Of a DNA stretch of 64,000 nucleotides, positions 8,817 to 18,747 are shown piece by piece (within the stretch, counting starts at the first letter, position 1; every line of letters starts with the position of its first letter). Position numbers and translations under genes: made by a program. Source of the stretch: Paenibacillaceae bacterium. Lineage in GTDB: Bacteria; Bacillota; Bacilli; Paenibacillales; NBRC-103111. The stretch lies in contig JAQSYI010000029.1 of NCBI GenBank assembly GCA_029256185.1, forward strand, positions 90,305-154,304. Reading direction: 5' to 3'. Below the pieces are notes generated by a model. That model did no database searches and was not told where the DNA came from. It saw only the letters and a list, made by a program, of their open reading frames with translations.

Positions 8817-8876
8817 CACCCTGATCGGCTGCCGCACCGCGGCGATTGAAACGAAAGCCGGCAAGCCGGAGCCCTC

Positions 8877-11852
8877 TTATGAACCGGCCCCGATCACAAA
8901 GGTTATGCTGCTCATCCTTACAGCCTTGCCCTGTTTTACCATCACGTTGATTTTCGCGTCCCCCTGCGCATTCAAGGCAACATTGCCCTCCTGATCCACC
9001 TGGGCAAGAGCGGGATTGCTTGAGCCGAACACCACCGCGGCCGACGGGTCCAGCGGGAATTCCGTTCCGGCGGCCGTTACTCCCTTAACCGCCAATTTCA
9101 CCGTGTCGCCGGCTTTGAACGAATCCTTCGGCGCGAAATATTCCCCCCACTTGGACTGGTCCAGATCGGCCTGGGCCTGGCTATCGTAAAAGCGGATATC
9201 CGAGAATCCGTTCCACCCCGATTTGCTTGAGCTGTAGCCATAGCACATTAAGCGGATATACCTGGTTTTCACATCCTCCAGTGGAAAAAGCTCCGGCAGA
9301 AGCGTCGTTCCGCTGGTGTTTTGCATGCCTCGTATCTGGGTGAAGCTCTCTCCGTCGTCGGATATTTCCACTTCAAAATTATAGGCCCTTGTATCCCCCA
9401 TATATCCGGCGGCCGCCATGGAATGAACCTGGACCTCCTTGCCGAAATCATATAGCAGCCACTTGGTTTCGCCTGCGCTGGTAGTAGACCATCTTGTGCC
9501 CAAATCGTTGTCTATGGTCTTCTCGGGCGTGTTCACATTGGCGTAACCGTCGTTGGACAGGACCGACTCAATGGGAATCCAGGTAGGGTCGATGCCGATC
9601 GCCTCTTCCCCCTCCACCTGAAGCTTGACGGCGGCAAGCTCAGGAGGAGCAACGGACGAATAGGAATCTGCCGCGAAATGGAAGGTATAGACGCCTCTGC
9701 CGTCAATGGTCAACACAGTGGGTTCATCGGCATGCTGCGCCTGCTCCACAGTGAAGCCTGCGCCGTCGGCGGCCTCCAGACTGATCTCGGGAATGCTTGC
9801 GTCCCCGTTCAGCAGGAGCCGGTAATTTTTCACGGCAGGCTTGAAGAACTCCGCCGTCCGGCCATTTACCGTCAGCCGCAATTTCAGCAGGTCCGCAAGC
9901 TCCCGCTCAAGCGCCGCATCTCCCTCGCCGGAAAAATCGAACAAATCCTTGCTGAACACTGCCAGTCCGGAATCATCCTGCAGCAGGTGAACGCCCAAGG
10001 CAGAGGCCAGCTCCTGCACGGGAAGCATGACGCGGCCGTTTACCGTCTTGGCGCTGGCGGCGCTGTCCAGCCTATGAATATCGATGGTATAGACAAGCTT
10101 GGTGCCGTCCTTGGAAGCAACCTCCACCGCAACCGGATTGGACCCCACCGCCAGCGCAGCCGTGTAGGAACTCCCCGGTGCGTGGGGGCTTCCGTTGATC
10201 GTGATGCTCTCATAATAAGGGGAATCTACTGCAGGCGTTAAGCCCCCCGCGGATATGCCGTTGCCCACGTACACACTGTAGGCGGTTCTCCATGGGCTGA
10301 ACGGCAGCGTTCCATGGCTGAAGTCGAGTCCGCTCAAGGGTGCGGCATTGCCCCGTTTGATCACATGCACGTTATAGACGGTCCGTGTATCGTCGGGAGC
10401 GGTTACCGCAATGGAGACCGTGTTGCGTCCCGGTGCAAGGTCCACGGTGTAAGCCTCCCCGGAGACGGCCGGCTCACCGTTGATGGACAGGCTCTTGTAC
10501 AAGGGAGAGGCGGCCACGGGCGTCAGCTCCATATGGGCGGCGCTGTTATCCACATAAACCGTGTATTCCGTTACGTCAGGATCGAATTCCAGCGTCCCCC
10601 TGCTTACATCCAGGCGGCTTAAGCTGGAATCATTGCCGTAATGCTCCCGGAACACCTCCAGGGTATAAATTTTCTCCGTATCATCCTCGGCGGTCACTTC
10701 GATGGACACAATATTCGGCCCAGAAGAAAGCTGCACCGTATACGGAGCCCCGGAGACCACAGGCACTCCGTTGATGCTGAGCTGCTTATGCTCCGCTGCC
10801 GAAGCCGCAGGGATAAGATCGACACTCTCCACTTGACTGCCTACTGTCAAGCTGTAGTAGGTCACAGCCGGATCGAAGGCCAGCAGCCCCGGGCTGATCT
10901 GCAGACTGCCCAAATTGGCATCATTGCTCAGATCGCCGTTGTGGCTTAAGCGGGTGACCTGCAGCGTATAGGTCTGCACCGTGATGCCGTCCTCCGCCGT
11001 CACTGCGATGGGAATTTGATTCAACCCGGTTGCCAGAAAAGCTGTATGGGGGCTTCCCGAAACCGCAGGCACGCCGTTGATGGTCAAGCTGCGGTATACG
11101 GATGATGATACCGTCGGCACAATATCCATGCTGTATACCGAGTTGAATACACTGAAGCTGTAGCTGGTCAAAGCCGGGTCGTAATGGAAGCCTGCCGACG
11201 GCTCCGGAGCAACCGAAAGTCCGCTCAACGAGGCGTCGTCATCCAGGAGGGACAGGGGCACCAAACGCACCGCGTCCGCCATTACCCAGCCTGTCACCCA
11301 AGCATCCGTCTGCGGGTGCAGCGTATGAATTTTCACATAGTTGCCCGTGCCTTTTTCGAAGAAATAAGCATTGGCGTCTCCGGTTTCAAGCCCGAACCAA
11401 TACCCGTTGCTGTTGCTGGAGCTGCTCTGGTTGACATTGACAATCGTGCTGACGCCGCCATGATAAATTTCATAGGGCACCGGGTTGGCGCGGCCGGTCG
11501 TCCCGTGGAAGGTGACATACACCGCATAATAGCCCGATTGGGGAATGACAGGGGTCCATTGGAAGGTTGCCCCGTAGCCATTGTTGATTTGATGCCTGTC
11601 GCTTCCGTAATTGGAGGCGGCATTATTGGAGCTTGTCCCCCACGCCACATCAGCGCCGGTTGAAGGATTGGTCCCGGGAGTCATGGCAACTGTACCTGTT
11701 GTCGGATCGGTGCCCGCATTATCGACCACGATGTCATTCTCCCCCAACGGAACAGATAGAGACTCTCCTCTCTGCGCAAGCGCAGCATTCCCAAAGAGCA
11801 AGGTCAAGATCACCATGAACGTTACCAGCTTGGTTAGGCGCCTTTTTATCAT
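8877..11852 (-). CDS. Secreted multidomain carbohydrate-binding protein (golvesin-like, cadherin-like sandwich x4, F5/8C)
   Basis: The start is the ATG at 11852 (MIKRRLTK) behind CGAGGAGG; the frame is open further upstream, but only through repeat sequence. 991 residues. Signal peptide 1-27. A golvesin/xanthan-lyase C-terminal-like beta-sandwich (~35-200, ending VMADAVRLVPL) follows. Then come four ~95-residue modules of the cadherin-like beta-sandwich type, each with a LSxLxxxxGxLxFDP start and an AEDxTxxxYTLxV end (~205-590). Next is a short segment resembling the copper-amine-oxidase N-terminal domain, then an F5/8-type discoidin domain (~750-890: TRWST, YIRLMCYG) and a final Ig-like domain. 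No catalytic domain is evident; it probably binds polysaccharide at the cell surface. It is the last gene of the locus and its ribosome-binding site directly follows a two-copy repeat. Confidence 0.82.
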   Translation of the reverse strand: MIKRRLTKLVTFMVILTLLFGNAALAQRGESLSVPLGENDIVVDNAGTDPTTGTVAMTPGTNPSTGADVAWGTSSNNAASNYGSDRHQINNGYGATFQWTPVIPQSGYYAVYVTFHGTTGRANPVPYEIYHGGVSTIVNVNQSSSSNSNGYWFGLETGDANAYFFEKGTGNYVKIHTLHPQTDAWVTGWVMADAVRLVPLSLLDDDASLSGLSVAPEPSAGFHYDPALTSYSFSVFNSVYSMDIVPTVSSSVYRSLTINGVPAVSGSPHTAFLATGLNQIPIAVTAEDGITVQTYTLQVTRLSHNGDLSNDANLGSLQISPGLLAFDPAVTYYSLTVGSQVESVDLIPAASAAEHKQLSINGVPVVSGAPYTVQLSSGPNIVSIEVTAEDDTEKIYTLEVFREHYGNDSSLSRLDVSRGTLEFDPDVTEYTVYVDNSAAHMELTPVAASPLYKSLSINGEPAVSGEAYTVDLAPGRNTVSIAVTAPDDTRTVYNVHVIKRGNAAPLSGLDFSHGTLPFSPWRTAYSVYVGNGISAGGLTPAVDSPYYESITINGSPHAPGSSYTAALAVGSNPVAVEVASKDGTKLVYTIDIHRLDSAASAKTVNGRVMLPVQELASALGVHLLQDDSGLAVFSKDLFDFSGEGDAALERELADLLKLRLTVNGRTAEFFKPAVKNYRLLLNGDASIPEISLEAADGAGFTVEQAQHADEPTVLTIDGRGVYTFHFAADSYSSVAPPELAAVKLQVEGEEAIGIDPTWIPIESVLSNDGYANVNTPEKTIDNDLGTRWSTTSAGETKWLLYDFGKEVQVHSMAAAGYMGDTRAYNFEVEISDDGESFTQIRGMQNTSGTTLLPELFPLEDVKTRYIRLMCYGYSSSKSGWNGFSDIRFYDSQAQADLDQSKWGEYFAPKDSFKAGDTVKLAVKGVTAAGTEFPLDPSAAVVFGSSNPALAQVDQEGNVALNAQGDAKINVMVKQGKAVRMSSITFVIGAGS

Positions 11853-11868
11853 GTTCACCCTCCTCGAG

Positions 11869-11990
11869 AGTTTTGAGTTGATTGCCACTTGATGGCATAT
11901 TCCGAAAAACTTGCTTCGTAAGCATAGGCTTAGTTTTGAGTTGATTGCCACTTGGTGGCATATTCCGAAAAACTTGCTTCGTAAGCATCC
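11869..11990 (-). repeat. Two 63-bp tandem repeats before a Shine-Dalgarno (locus A)
   Basis: Units at 11869-11931 and 11932-11990. Read on the minus strand, each has GCTTACGAAGC, then AGTTTT, TCGGAATAT, an inner hairpin GCCAC-CAA-GTGGC (or GCCA-TCAAG-TGGC), AATCAACTC and AAAACT. AGTTTT and AAAACT pair as an outer stem. The last unit is followed directly by CTCGAGGAGG, the Shine-Dalgarno of the gene starting at 11852. The first unit encodes the last residues of the upstream SLH protein. Same family as 22003-22262 and 26709-26836. Confidence 0.9.
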
Positions 11991-14900
11991 GCTGTATAAA
12001 TTCTGTAGAGCACCACGGCCGCTTCCGCTCTGGTGGTGTTGTCCAGCGGCCGCAGCAGCTTCCCGTCTCCCTGGACGATGCCTTCCCTGACCAGGGCCGA
12101 GAGCTTTTCGGCCGCATAGCCGGACACCTCCGCCCCGTCCTGGAACCGGGACAAATCGGCTGCCGTTCCCTTCGCCGCAAGCCTGCCCTTAAGCTCCAGC
12201 GCCCGGGCCGCCAGAGTGAACAATTCCTCACGGGTAATGTCTGCCTGCGGGTTGAAGCGGTTGTCTCCCGTCCCGTTGGCGATTCCCAGCTTCCGGGCGA
12301 TCCCCACTGCCTCTGCATAATAGACGCCTGGTTCTACGTCATCGAAGTTATCGTCCGCCTCTGCTGACAGGTCCAGCGCTCTGACCAGCAGCGTCAGGAA
12401 GTCCGCCCTCGTTATATTCGCTGTGGGGGTAAAGGAGGCTTCCGAGGTGCCCTCAATGATTCCCTTGGAGGCCAACACCCGGATTTCCCGTTCTGCCCAT
12501 CCATAGTCTGCCATATCGCCGAACGTCTTCATGACATACCGTACAGCGAAGGTTTGCCCTGCCAGCCGGTTGGTTGTAAAGCGGACCAGCCCTGTCGCCG
12601 CATCATACCTGCTGCTGGTTACCGGAGCCGCATTGCCGAACTCATCCATACTCCACACCACAATATGCTCCGGATTGCCCCGCTCTTCCGTTGCGGGCTT
12701 ATAGGGGATCGATATGCGGACCGGTGTGCTCAGGCTCCCTGCCTCTTCTCCGTCTGTCAGCAGCGTTACCTTAACGGCCGGACGGCTGCCAGTCTCCACC
12801 GCTTTGCCCGCTGTCCCGGTCCATGCCGTGGCATCGGCGGCCTCAATCACAATCGCTACCTTCAAACCGGCCATGGCTCCAGGCAGCGCGCCTTGGGGCA
12901 GCATCACTGTGGCCAGGGAGGTAACCACCTCCAGCCTCCAGTTGGCTTCGGCGCCGTTCAGCGCTTTTGCCGCAAGGGCCGTCTCATAGGCCTTCGCCCC
13001 ATCCACCGGGTTTACCTTAATGACAACCGTCCGCATTCCCCTGTCATCCGGCTGCGCCTGGGCCAGGGCGGCTTGTACCGAGGCGGCATCCACAACCGAC
13101 CGGGCTCTGCCGCTGTCCTGATCCAGAGCGGCCCCAACCTCGATTATCCCTCCCGCAACCACAGGCGGAATCCCGTCTTTTCCGTCCTTCCCCCCTGCTG
13201 CCGGAGGAATATAGCTTGGCGGCGCCGCTCTGACCACCACAAGGGTATATGTGGCCTGTGTGCCATCCTCGGCGGTTACAACAATCGTGACCAGATTGCT
13301 CCCCACCGACAGCGCAACTGTATAAGGAACGCCTGATTCATGGGCAGTGCCGTTCACGGTAATGCTCCTGTACGCCGCCGATGCGGCTGTGGGCGTTACC
13401 GTTATGCCGGATGTGCCGTTGCCCACATTCATGCTGTAGCTTGCCGTGGCAGGATCGAAGGCCAATCCCCCGGGCTGCACGGCCAATCCGCTCAAGGCGG
13501 CGTCGCTGTCCAATCCGGGCCCCGCCGCCGCAGGCAGCACAACCACCTTGTCTCTATATGTGATGATATGAGAGTCAACCGTGGAATCGTAAACAGTCTC
13601 GGCCCCCAGCTCCCTGGCCGCAAATTCCACCGGCGCCCATATTTCCCCTTGCTCCCATACAGGCTTCGCCTCCGGGTCGGCGGGATCGATGCTCGCTCTC
13701 GCCCCGTCTGTATAAACAAGGGGGCTGTTTGCCAGCAACGCCAGATTATCCCCCATCTTCTTATCCAGCAGCACTAGATTGCCCTCTGCCTCTGCCAAGG
13801 TCCATTCCGACATGCGGTCAATGGGGGCGGATTGGGTTGGCGGAGCCTCCCCTTCCCGCAGAGGCACGAATTCAACCGCCAGCCTTATGGCACTTTCGCC
13901 CTGCATGAGAATCGCCAATTTGGAGCCATAGCTGGATGATTGCACCGCAGGATTGGGCGACAGCGGGAGCGGCTTGGCATCCATGATGCTGAAGGCCGCA
14001 TCCTGGGGGCCCTCGGCAATATGCGCCCACAGCCTCTTGCTCCCGATAGCGAGCATGGCCGATTTCCCGTCCTCGCTGATCTGCACATCCGCAGAGGTAT
14101 GCATGAACCACCACACATCCATGCCCTCATCGGCCGTTATCTCGTCTTGCACCAGCACCTTGGAGCGGTTGTCAAACAGCCGGATGCCTCTTGTGGCGCT
14201 TGTTGCATCCGGGGCATACGCTGCCGTCATATCCAAAATTCCGAAGGCTTCCGTTTCATTAGCCTGAAAATCGCGCACTACGGCTGTTGCTTCGATAACC
14301 TGGTCAACGCCGGCATCGGGATTGATCACCAGAGTGTTCTGCCCTTCCGCCCTGTTGATATAATATTGGTACCGTCCCGCAGTAACCGGGTCCCGGTCGT
14401 TGTAGCCCGGCCAGCTGTTGCTTCCGTAGCCCCGCATGGTGGCCCAACGTTCTCCCAATGCGTCCAGCACGAATGTTCCTGAGGAGAGAGAATTATGGTT
14501 TTCCCTGTTATACCCGCCCTTCAGACCCACATAAATGCCGTTGTCGTCCTCCCAGGAGCTTCGCATCAGCACGCTGTTGTCGCCTATATCGTCGGAATAT
14601 GCCTTATCCAGAGGAAACTCTGCCGCCGACAATGTCTGAAACTCGGGCTTATACCATAGCAGCGAATACACATGGGCTCTGTTCGGCGTCCCTTCCCCCA
14701 GCTCCGACTTCAGCTTCAGGTAGTACCATGCATATTCGGGCTTGTTCAACTTCCCGGCAAACCACATCAGCGCTCCCGAATTCAGCTTGCCGATGGTAGC
14801 GTCGCCGTAGTTGAACATTCCTGCCATGCCCGTCATGTAGATCATGAAATCCGGCGTTTGCCCCACACCCGGCGCTTCGTACAATTTGAACTTCTGAGGA

Positions 14901-16423
14901 AGATCGAAGCTGCCGGCAAGCGCCGTATCCAACGCCGACATGGCGTAAGTCAGATAATTGGTTCCATAAGCCCAATAACCGCTGCCTTCCGGGTATGATC
15001 CGTGGGGAGCGTAAGCGCTGAGTCCCTTGGGCAAAGAATTGGATGCGCCCTCCAGCAAAAATTCGGCAACATCGGGATACTCATCGGCAATGGCGATAGC
15101 CGCTATAATCAAGCCTCCGTTGCAAACCGGATTCCAGTTATGCGTCGCTGTTACAAAATTGGTGCCGCCCTGAGTAAGCCCCTTGTACCGGTCCACGCCA
15201 TACGTGATTCCCTTATCCAGCATCGTGTCCATAATAAACTGCCGCTGTCCGCTGCTCCAGTCATAATAGTTCCAGTCATAGGCGATGGCATAAGCGTTCA
15301 CCATCTCCGCCACCGACAGGAAGCTCTCGGGCTTCCAGGAGGGATATGCCGCCGTGGTTTCAATCTCCTTCCAGAGTCTCTCCAGATACCGGCTGTCTCC
15401 CTCGATCTGGTGGACCAGGGACAGGATCAGGGCCTTGTCCAGCATTTGCCGGGCATGCTCAAGCACAGCTCCGTTATCGGGATTGGTCCCATATTCCCGG
15501 ACCGGCAGCACCAGCAGCTCATCCGCCCGTTTTTTGATGCTGTCATACCAGTCCATGGCCATATAATCGGCGGAGAGAGTGGCCTTAAGCTCTGCAAAAT
15601 CATTGAGCATAATCCGCGGATGATCCTTCCTGAGATTAGGCACAATGGGAACCTCCGGGGGCGTGGCCAGCTTCGTGTCCCTTACATCCGGCACTGCCGC
15701 TTCAATGGTGCTGCCGCTCACCTTGAAGTTGTCGATATAAAAATCCGGAGCGTTGGCGGCAGTGGGAAAAAACCGGATCAAGGCGATGCTGTCCGCATCA
15801 TTGCCGTTGTAGAATGGCTTCTCATTGACAATCTTGCTCCCGTCCAGCCACACGGAAAAAAGATCGGTGTCCGTATCCAGCTCCAGCCTGATGGACATCC
15901 ACATTCTGGCAGGCAGCGCATCCACCCTTACCCTGTCGCCGCTGCCCGGTCCCGTGGGAATATCCAGCCGAAAGGCATCCTCCGAGCCCGAAGTGGCATT
16001 AATCACGGAAACGGAGGTCAGAATGGCATTGGAACCGTTGACGGAGCCCTGGATTTCCGGCAATTTGATCTGGCTGCCGGGTTTTCCCTCCAGCCGCAAG
16101 TCATACTCGATGACGGCCTTGCCTCCCAAGGGGGAGAAATTTCTCGTTGCTCTTGCATTGGCTGTCCGGATTGTAGATTTCAATGCCTGATTCGACTGGT
16201 CCAAGACGGTATCCGAGCCGTTGTCCGGCCTGCCGGCCAGAGTGACCCCGGCGGGAAGGCTCCAATTGTCCAGACTGGCGCCGCCCGTCTCTCCGTCGAA
16301 GGTATCATGAATCACAACCGGCAAATCACCGGCAGCCGTTGGCGTTGCTGTTGCGCCTGTGCCGCCCATGTTCAGGAAGCCTAATGCCAGGAACAAGACG
16401 CATGCTGATTTCCACTTTTTCAA
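11930..16423 (-). CDS. Secreted heparinase II/III-like polysaccharide lyase with SLH anchor
   Basis: 1497 residues, TTG start with GGAGG eight bases upstream. Signal peptide ~1-30; a LamG-like beta-sandwich (~30-240); an alpha/alpha-toroid domain (~265-620) with THNWNPVCNGG; and a heparinase II/III-type beta-sandwich (~630-900) with NRENHNSLSSGTF and an Asn/Arg-rich GYGSNSWPGYNDRDP segment. These together are typical of uronate-cleaving lyases. After these come a copper-amine-oxidase-like N-terminal segment (~930-990), one cadherin-like module (~1000-1090), a long linker, and three SLH domains (~1310-1475) that bind pyruvylated secondary wall polymer. It should cut an acidic polysaccharide by beta-elimination at the cell surface. 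The last ~19 residues (DAYEASFSEYATKWQSTQN) lie beyond the usual SLH end and are encoded by the tandem repeat. Substrate unknown. Confidence 0.87.
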   Translation of the reverse strand: MKKWKSACVLFLALGFLNMGGTGATATPTAAGDLPVVIHDTFDGETGGASLDNWSLPAGVTLAGRPDNGSDTVLDQSNQALKSTIRTANARATRNFSPLGGKAVIEYDLRLEGKPGSQIKLPEIQGSVNGSNAILTSVSVINATSGSEDAFRLDIPTGPGSGDRVRVDALPARMWMSIRLELDTDTDLFSVWLDGSKIVNEKPFYNGNDADSIALIRFFPTAANAPDFYIDNFKVSGSTIEAAVPDVRDTKLATPPEVPIVPNLRKDHPRIMLNDFAELKATLSADYMAMDWYDSIKKRADELLVLPVREYGTNPDNGAVLEHARQMLDKALILSLVHQIEGDSRYLERLWKEIETTAAYPSWKPESFLSVAEMVNAYAIAYDWNYYDWSSGQRQFIMDTMLDKGITYGVDRYKGLTQGGTNFVTATHNWNPVCNGGLIIAAIAIADEYPDVAEFLLEGASNSLPKGLSAYAPHGSYPEGSGYWAYGTNYLTYAMSALDTALAGSFDLPQKFKLYEAPGVGQTPDFMIYMTGMAGMFNYGDATIGKLNSGALMWFAGKLNKPEYAWYYLKLKSELGEGTPNRAHVYSLLWYKPEFQTLSAAEFPLDKAYSDDIGDNSVLMRSSWEDDNGIYVGLKGGYNRENHNSLSSGTFVLDALGERWATMRGYGSNSWPGYNDRDPVTAGRYQYYINRAEGQNTLVINPDAGVDQVIEATAVVRDFQANETEAFGILDMTAAYAPDATSATRGIRLFDNRSKVLVQDEITADEGMDVWWFMHTSADVQISEDGKSAMLAIGSKRLWAHIAEGPQDAAFSIMDAKPLPLSPNPAVQSSSYGSKLAILMQGESAIRLAVEFVPLREGEAPPTQSAPIDRMSEWTLAEAEGNLVLLDKKMGDNLALLANSPLVYTDGARASIDPADPEAKPVWEQGEIWAPVEFAARELGAETVYDSTVDSHIITYRDKVVVLPAAAGPGLDSDAALSGLAVQPGGLAFDPATASYSMNVGNGTSGITVTPTAASAAYRSITVNGTAHESGVPYTVALSVGSNLVTIVVTAEDGTQATYTLVVVRAAPPSYIPPAAGGKDGKDGIPPVVAGGIIEVGAALDQDSGRARSVVDAASVQAALAQAQPDDRGMRTVVIKVNPVDGAKAYETALAAKALNGAEANWRLEVVTSLATVMLPQGALPGAMAGLKVAIVIEAADATAWTGTAGKAVETGSRPAVKVTLLTDGEEAGSLSTPVRISIPYKPATEERGNPEHIVVWSMDEFGNAAPVTSSRYDAATGLVRFTTNRLAGQTFAVRYVMKTFGDMADYGWAEREIRVLASKGIIEGTSEASFTPTANITRADFLTLLVRALDLSAEADDNFDDVEPGVYYAEAVGIARKLGIANGTGDNRFNPQADITREELFTLAARALELKGRLAAKGTAADLSRFQDGAEVSGYAAEKLSALVREGIVQGDGKLLRPLDNTTRAEAAVVLYRIYTADAYEASFSEYATKWQSTQN

Positions 16424-16486
16424 AGTCGCTGCCTCCTTTTTTTATCCGATTCATATCCTTATCCATATCCGTCTCCCATAAAAGCA

Positions 16487-18424
16487 TCACAGCGGCTCGA
16501 ACCGCACCGCATCCGCCATCACATAACCGCTGGTGCCCGCGCTGTTGATTTTCACATAGTTGCCGCTCCCCGAGGCAAAGTAATATTCCCCAATGGGGTA
16601 CCATTTTCCGTGATAGGCAGTAATCTGCTGGTTGACCGTGAGGGCAGAGGTCTGGCCGTTATGGTAAATTTCAAAGGGCACGCTGTTGGAGCGGTTGGCC
16701 GATCCGCTGAAGGCAATGTATACCCTGTACATGCCCGGAGCATTGATGTTCGGTTTGTACTGGATCGTCTGTCCTGTGCCGTTGTTCACATAAAGGTAAT
16801 CGCTGCCGTAATATCTGCCCGGATTGCTGCTGCCGGACGTCCAGGAGCCTGTCTTTACGACGCCCGCATCCGTATTGTCCACCACGATATCGTTGGGTCC
16901 CAGCGCATTCCTCAGTGCGGCGTCGTGGGACATGGACGGCCAGAACTCCATATCGTCCCAATAAATCTGTAAGGCTCCCCCCTTGTCCTTGACAAAATTG
17001 GTCAGGCTCCTGCTTGTGTACAATTTGAACGGATGGAAATGGGTCAGCCCGGAGGGCGAAGGATTCTGGGGATGATAAGTCCAATTGCCGATGTCAAACA
17101 CCACCCGCTTCTCCCCGCCCTCCGGCGTGACGGCAAAGTAGAATCTGCCCGTATTGGCATCACCCTGTTTGTAATACAGCTCCGCCTCCAGCCATACGCC
17201 GGTGGGAACGTTCCAGTGATTCTTTTCCTCCCATAGGGTCACAAACTGCTCCTCATCGTCCCCGCCCGTAGCCGGAGTAGTCTGGCCGGAGACGCGGAAT
17301 TTGAACGGCTTCCCTGCTCCCAGATCCTTCGTCAGATTAAGGGATATCCTGAAGGGGTATTCCGTCCAGGACATCCAACTGGGCTGATTCCAGAACTCGG
17401 CCAGCGTGAACCAGCCGTTGGGATCGACGCTTTGCTTGACCAGCTCTATATCGGGATGCAGGTACATCCTATATTTATAGAAAACTTCCGTAAGGGCTTC
17501 ATTATTTTTGAGCAGACCCTGCACACGGCCCCGGTCGGCGGTGCCCCCCGAGCTGCCCAGCCAGTATTGCAGCACCTTATTGCCGCTTCCGCCGGGGGTT
17601 GGATCATTGATGATCTTGGCAAATCTTGCGCTGGAGGTATCGCCTCCGCTGTGATACTCGAACACCAAATCCCCGAATTTGGGATATCCGTTCAAGTGTG
17701 ACGTCCAGCTATTGGGCGCGGCAACGGAATTATCCGTGCCGGTTATATTGGTGATCAAGCCCGGGTCTGATGGGCTGGTCACGCCTGTGGAGCCCGGTTC
17801 AAAGCCTGAGCGGAAAATAATCGGGCCCACCGGCTTATAGATGGAATACGGCCCGGGAACGTCGGGGTCCGCCACCGGTACGGCAAAGCGCACCGCATCG
17901 GCCATGACATAGCCGTCGGCTCCCGCGCTGTCGATTCTCACATAGCCGCTGCTGCCGGCTGCAAAGGAGTACTGTCCCAGCGGATACCACACTCCGCCAT
18001 TCTTCTTCTGGTTGACCGTATGGGTGGTGATGCCCCCCTGATGGGACACCTGAACAGTAACGTTGCCGGCGCGGTTGGAGGAAGCGCTGAACACGATATA
18101 AACCTCATAAACTCCGGCCTGGGGCAAATTGGGATTATAGCGGATCGTCTGCCCTTGTCCCAGGCTGCCGTTGACAAATTCATAATTCGTTCCGAAATAC
18201 TTGCCCGGATTGCTGGTGCCCGTACTCCAGCTTCCCGATCTGGTGACGCCCGAGCCAGTATTGTCCAGCACAATGTCCCCCGGTCCCAATGCGTCCCGCA
18301 GCGCCTGGTCGTGAGGCGGATCGGCCGCCCTTGTGTCCGCCGGAGCCACAACTCCCAGGAACAGAATACCCATAAGCGCCAACATCATAAACCGTCTTAT
18401 CCGCTTGTGCAAATGATGGTCCAC
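16487..18424 (-). CDS. Secreted protein: golvesin-like, lyase-like beta-jelly-roll core, golvesin-like
   Basis: GTG at 18424 is preferred over the ATG at 18433, because GGAGG is nine bases before the GTG but touches the ATG. 645 residues. Signal peptide ~1-33. Two copies of a golvesin/xanthan-lyase C-terminal-like domain (~50-190 and ~510-645) share IVLDN/IVVDN starts, QTIRYNPN/QTIQYKPN cores and GYVMADAVRF ends. They flank a ~300-residue beta-rich core (IIFRSGFEPG at its start, WTEYPFRISLNL in the middle, LQIYWDDMEFW at its end) that resembles jelly-roll polysaccharide lyases or lectins, but I cannot name its family. It precedes the heparinase-like gene by ~60 bp. Probably a secreted lyase or binding protein for the same polysaccharide. 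Confidence 0.78.
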   Translation of the reverse strand: MDHHLHKRIRRFMMLALMGILFLGVVAPADTRAADPPHDQALRDALGPGDIVLDNTGSGVTRSGSWSTGTSNPGKYFGTNYEFVNGSLGQGQTIRYNPNLPQAGVYEVYIVFSASSNRAGNVTVQVSHQGGITTHTVNQKKNGGVWYPLGQYSFAAGSSGYVRIDSAGADGYVMADAVRFAVPVADPDVPGPYSIYKPVGPIIFRSGFEPGSTGVTSPSDPGLITNITGTDNSVAAPNSWTSHLNGYPKFGDLVFEYHSGGDTSSARFAKIINDPTPGGSGNKVLQYWLGSSGGTADRGRVQGLLKNNEALTEVFYKYRMYLHPDIELVKQSVDPNGWFTLAEFWNQPSWMSWTEYPFRISLNLTKDLGAGKPFKFRVSGQTTPATGGDDEEQFVTLWEEKNHWNVPTGVWLEAELYYKQGDANTGRFYFAVTPEGGEKRVVFDIGNWTYHPQNPSPSGLTHFHPFKLYTSRSLTNFVKDKGGALQIYWDDMEFWPSMSHDAALRNALGPNDIVVDNTDAGVVKTGSWTSGSSNPGRYYGSDYLYVNNGTGQTIQYKPNINAPGMYRVYIAFSGSANRSNSVPFEIYHNGQTSALTVNQQITAYHGKWYPIGEYYFASGSGNYVKINSAGTSGYVMADAVRFEPL

Positions 18425-18747
18425 TTTTCTCATCCTCCATTTGTGATAACGATTCCTGCCCGCCTTCTGTCACCGGTCAAGCTTTTTTGTAACCGCTTTT
18501 ATGTTTTTGGAGAAAAAAGCGCGTGATCCCCCCTTTTACGAAGTTTCGGCCTGTGCGCTGCCGTCTTGCGGATGGTTTATAATTGGGAACATGGTGAGGG
18601 GGCGGAGACGGCCCACCCTGTAATAACCGGTTCAAGCCGCAGGACGGATCAGGTTATGGCAGCCCCGGAATCGGCCGGGCCGATTTGAGGGACTCCCCCG
18701 ATCGTTCATCCGTCATTGGCGCCTCGCTTCAGTGGCGGCTTGTGCGT
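18425..18747. other. 323-bp gap between regulator and secreted proteins
   Basis: No gene is seen. AATCGG/CCGATT (18669-18685) makes a small GC-rich hairpin just after the regulator stop. A TTGACC on the minus strand (near 18477-18482) has no good -10 partner. The three secreted-protein genes could have their own promoter here. Confidence 0.4.

Larger units (their letters stand above)
7831..8876. other. 1.05-kb non-coding region with palindromes and repeats
   Basis: No credible gene is seen. Open frames on both strands here encode only the palindrome repeat (EIFSAI and AEKISV peptides) and have no good ribosome-binding site. The region holds, in order, two long stem-loops, a four-copy 21-bp palindrome array, a terminator and a 14-bp tandem repeat, listed separately. 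Confidence 0.7.
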
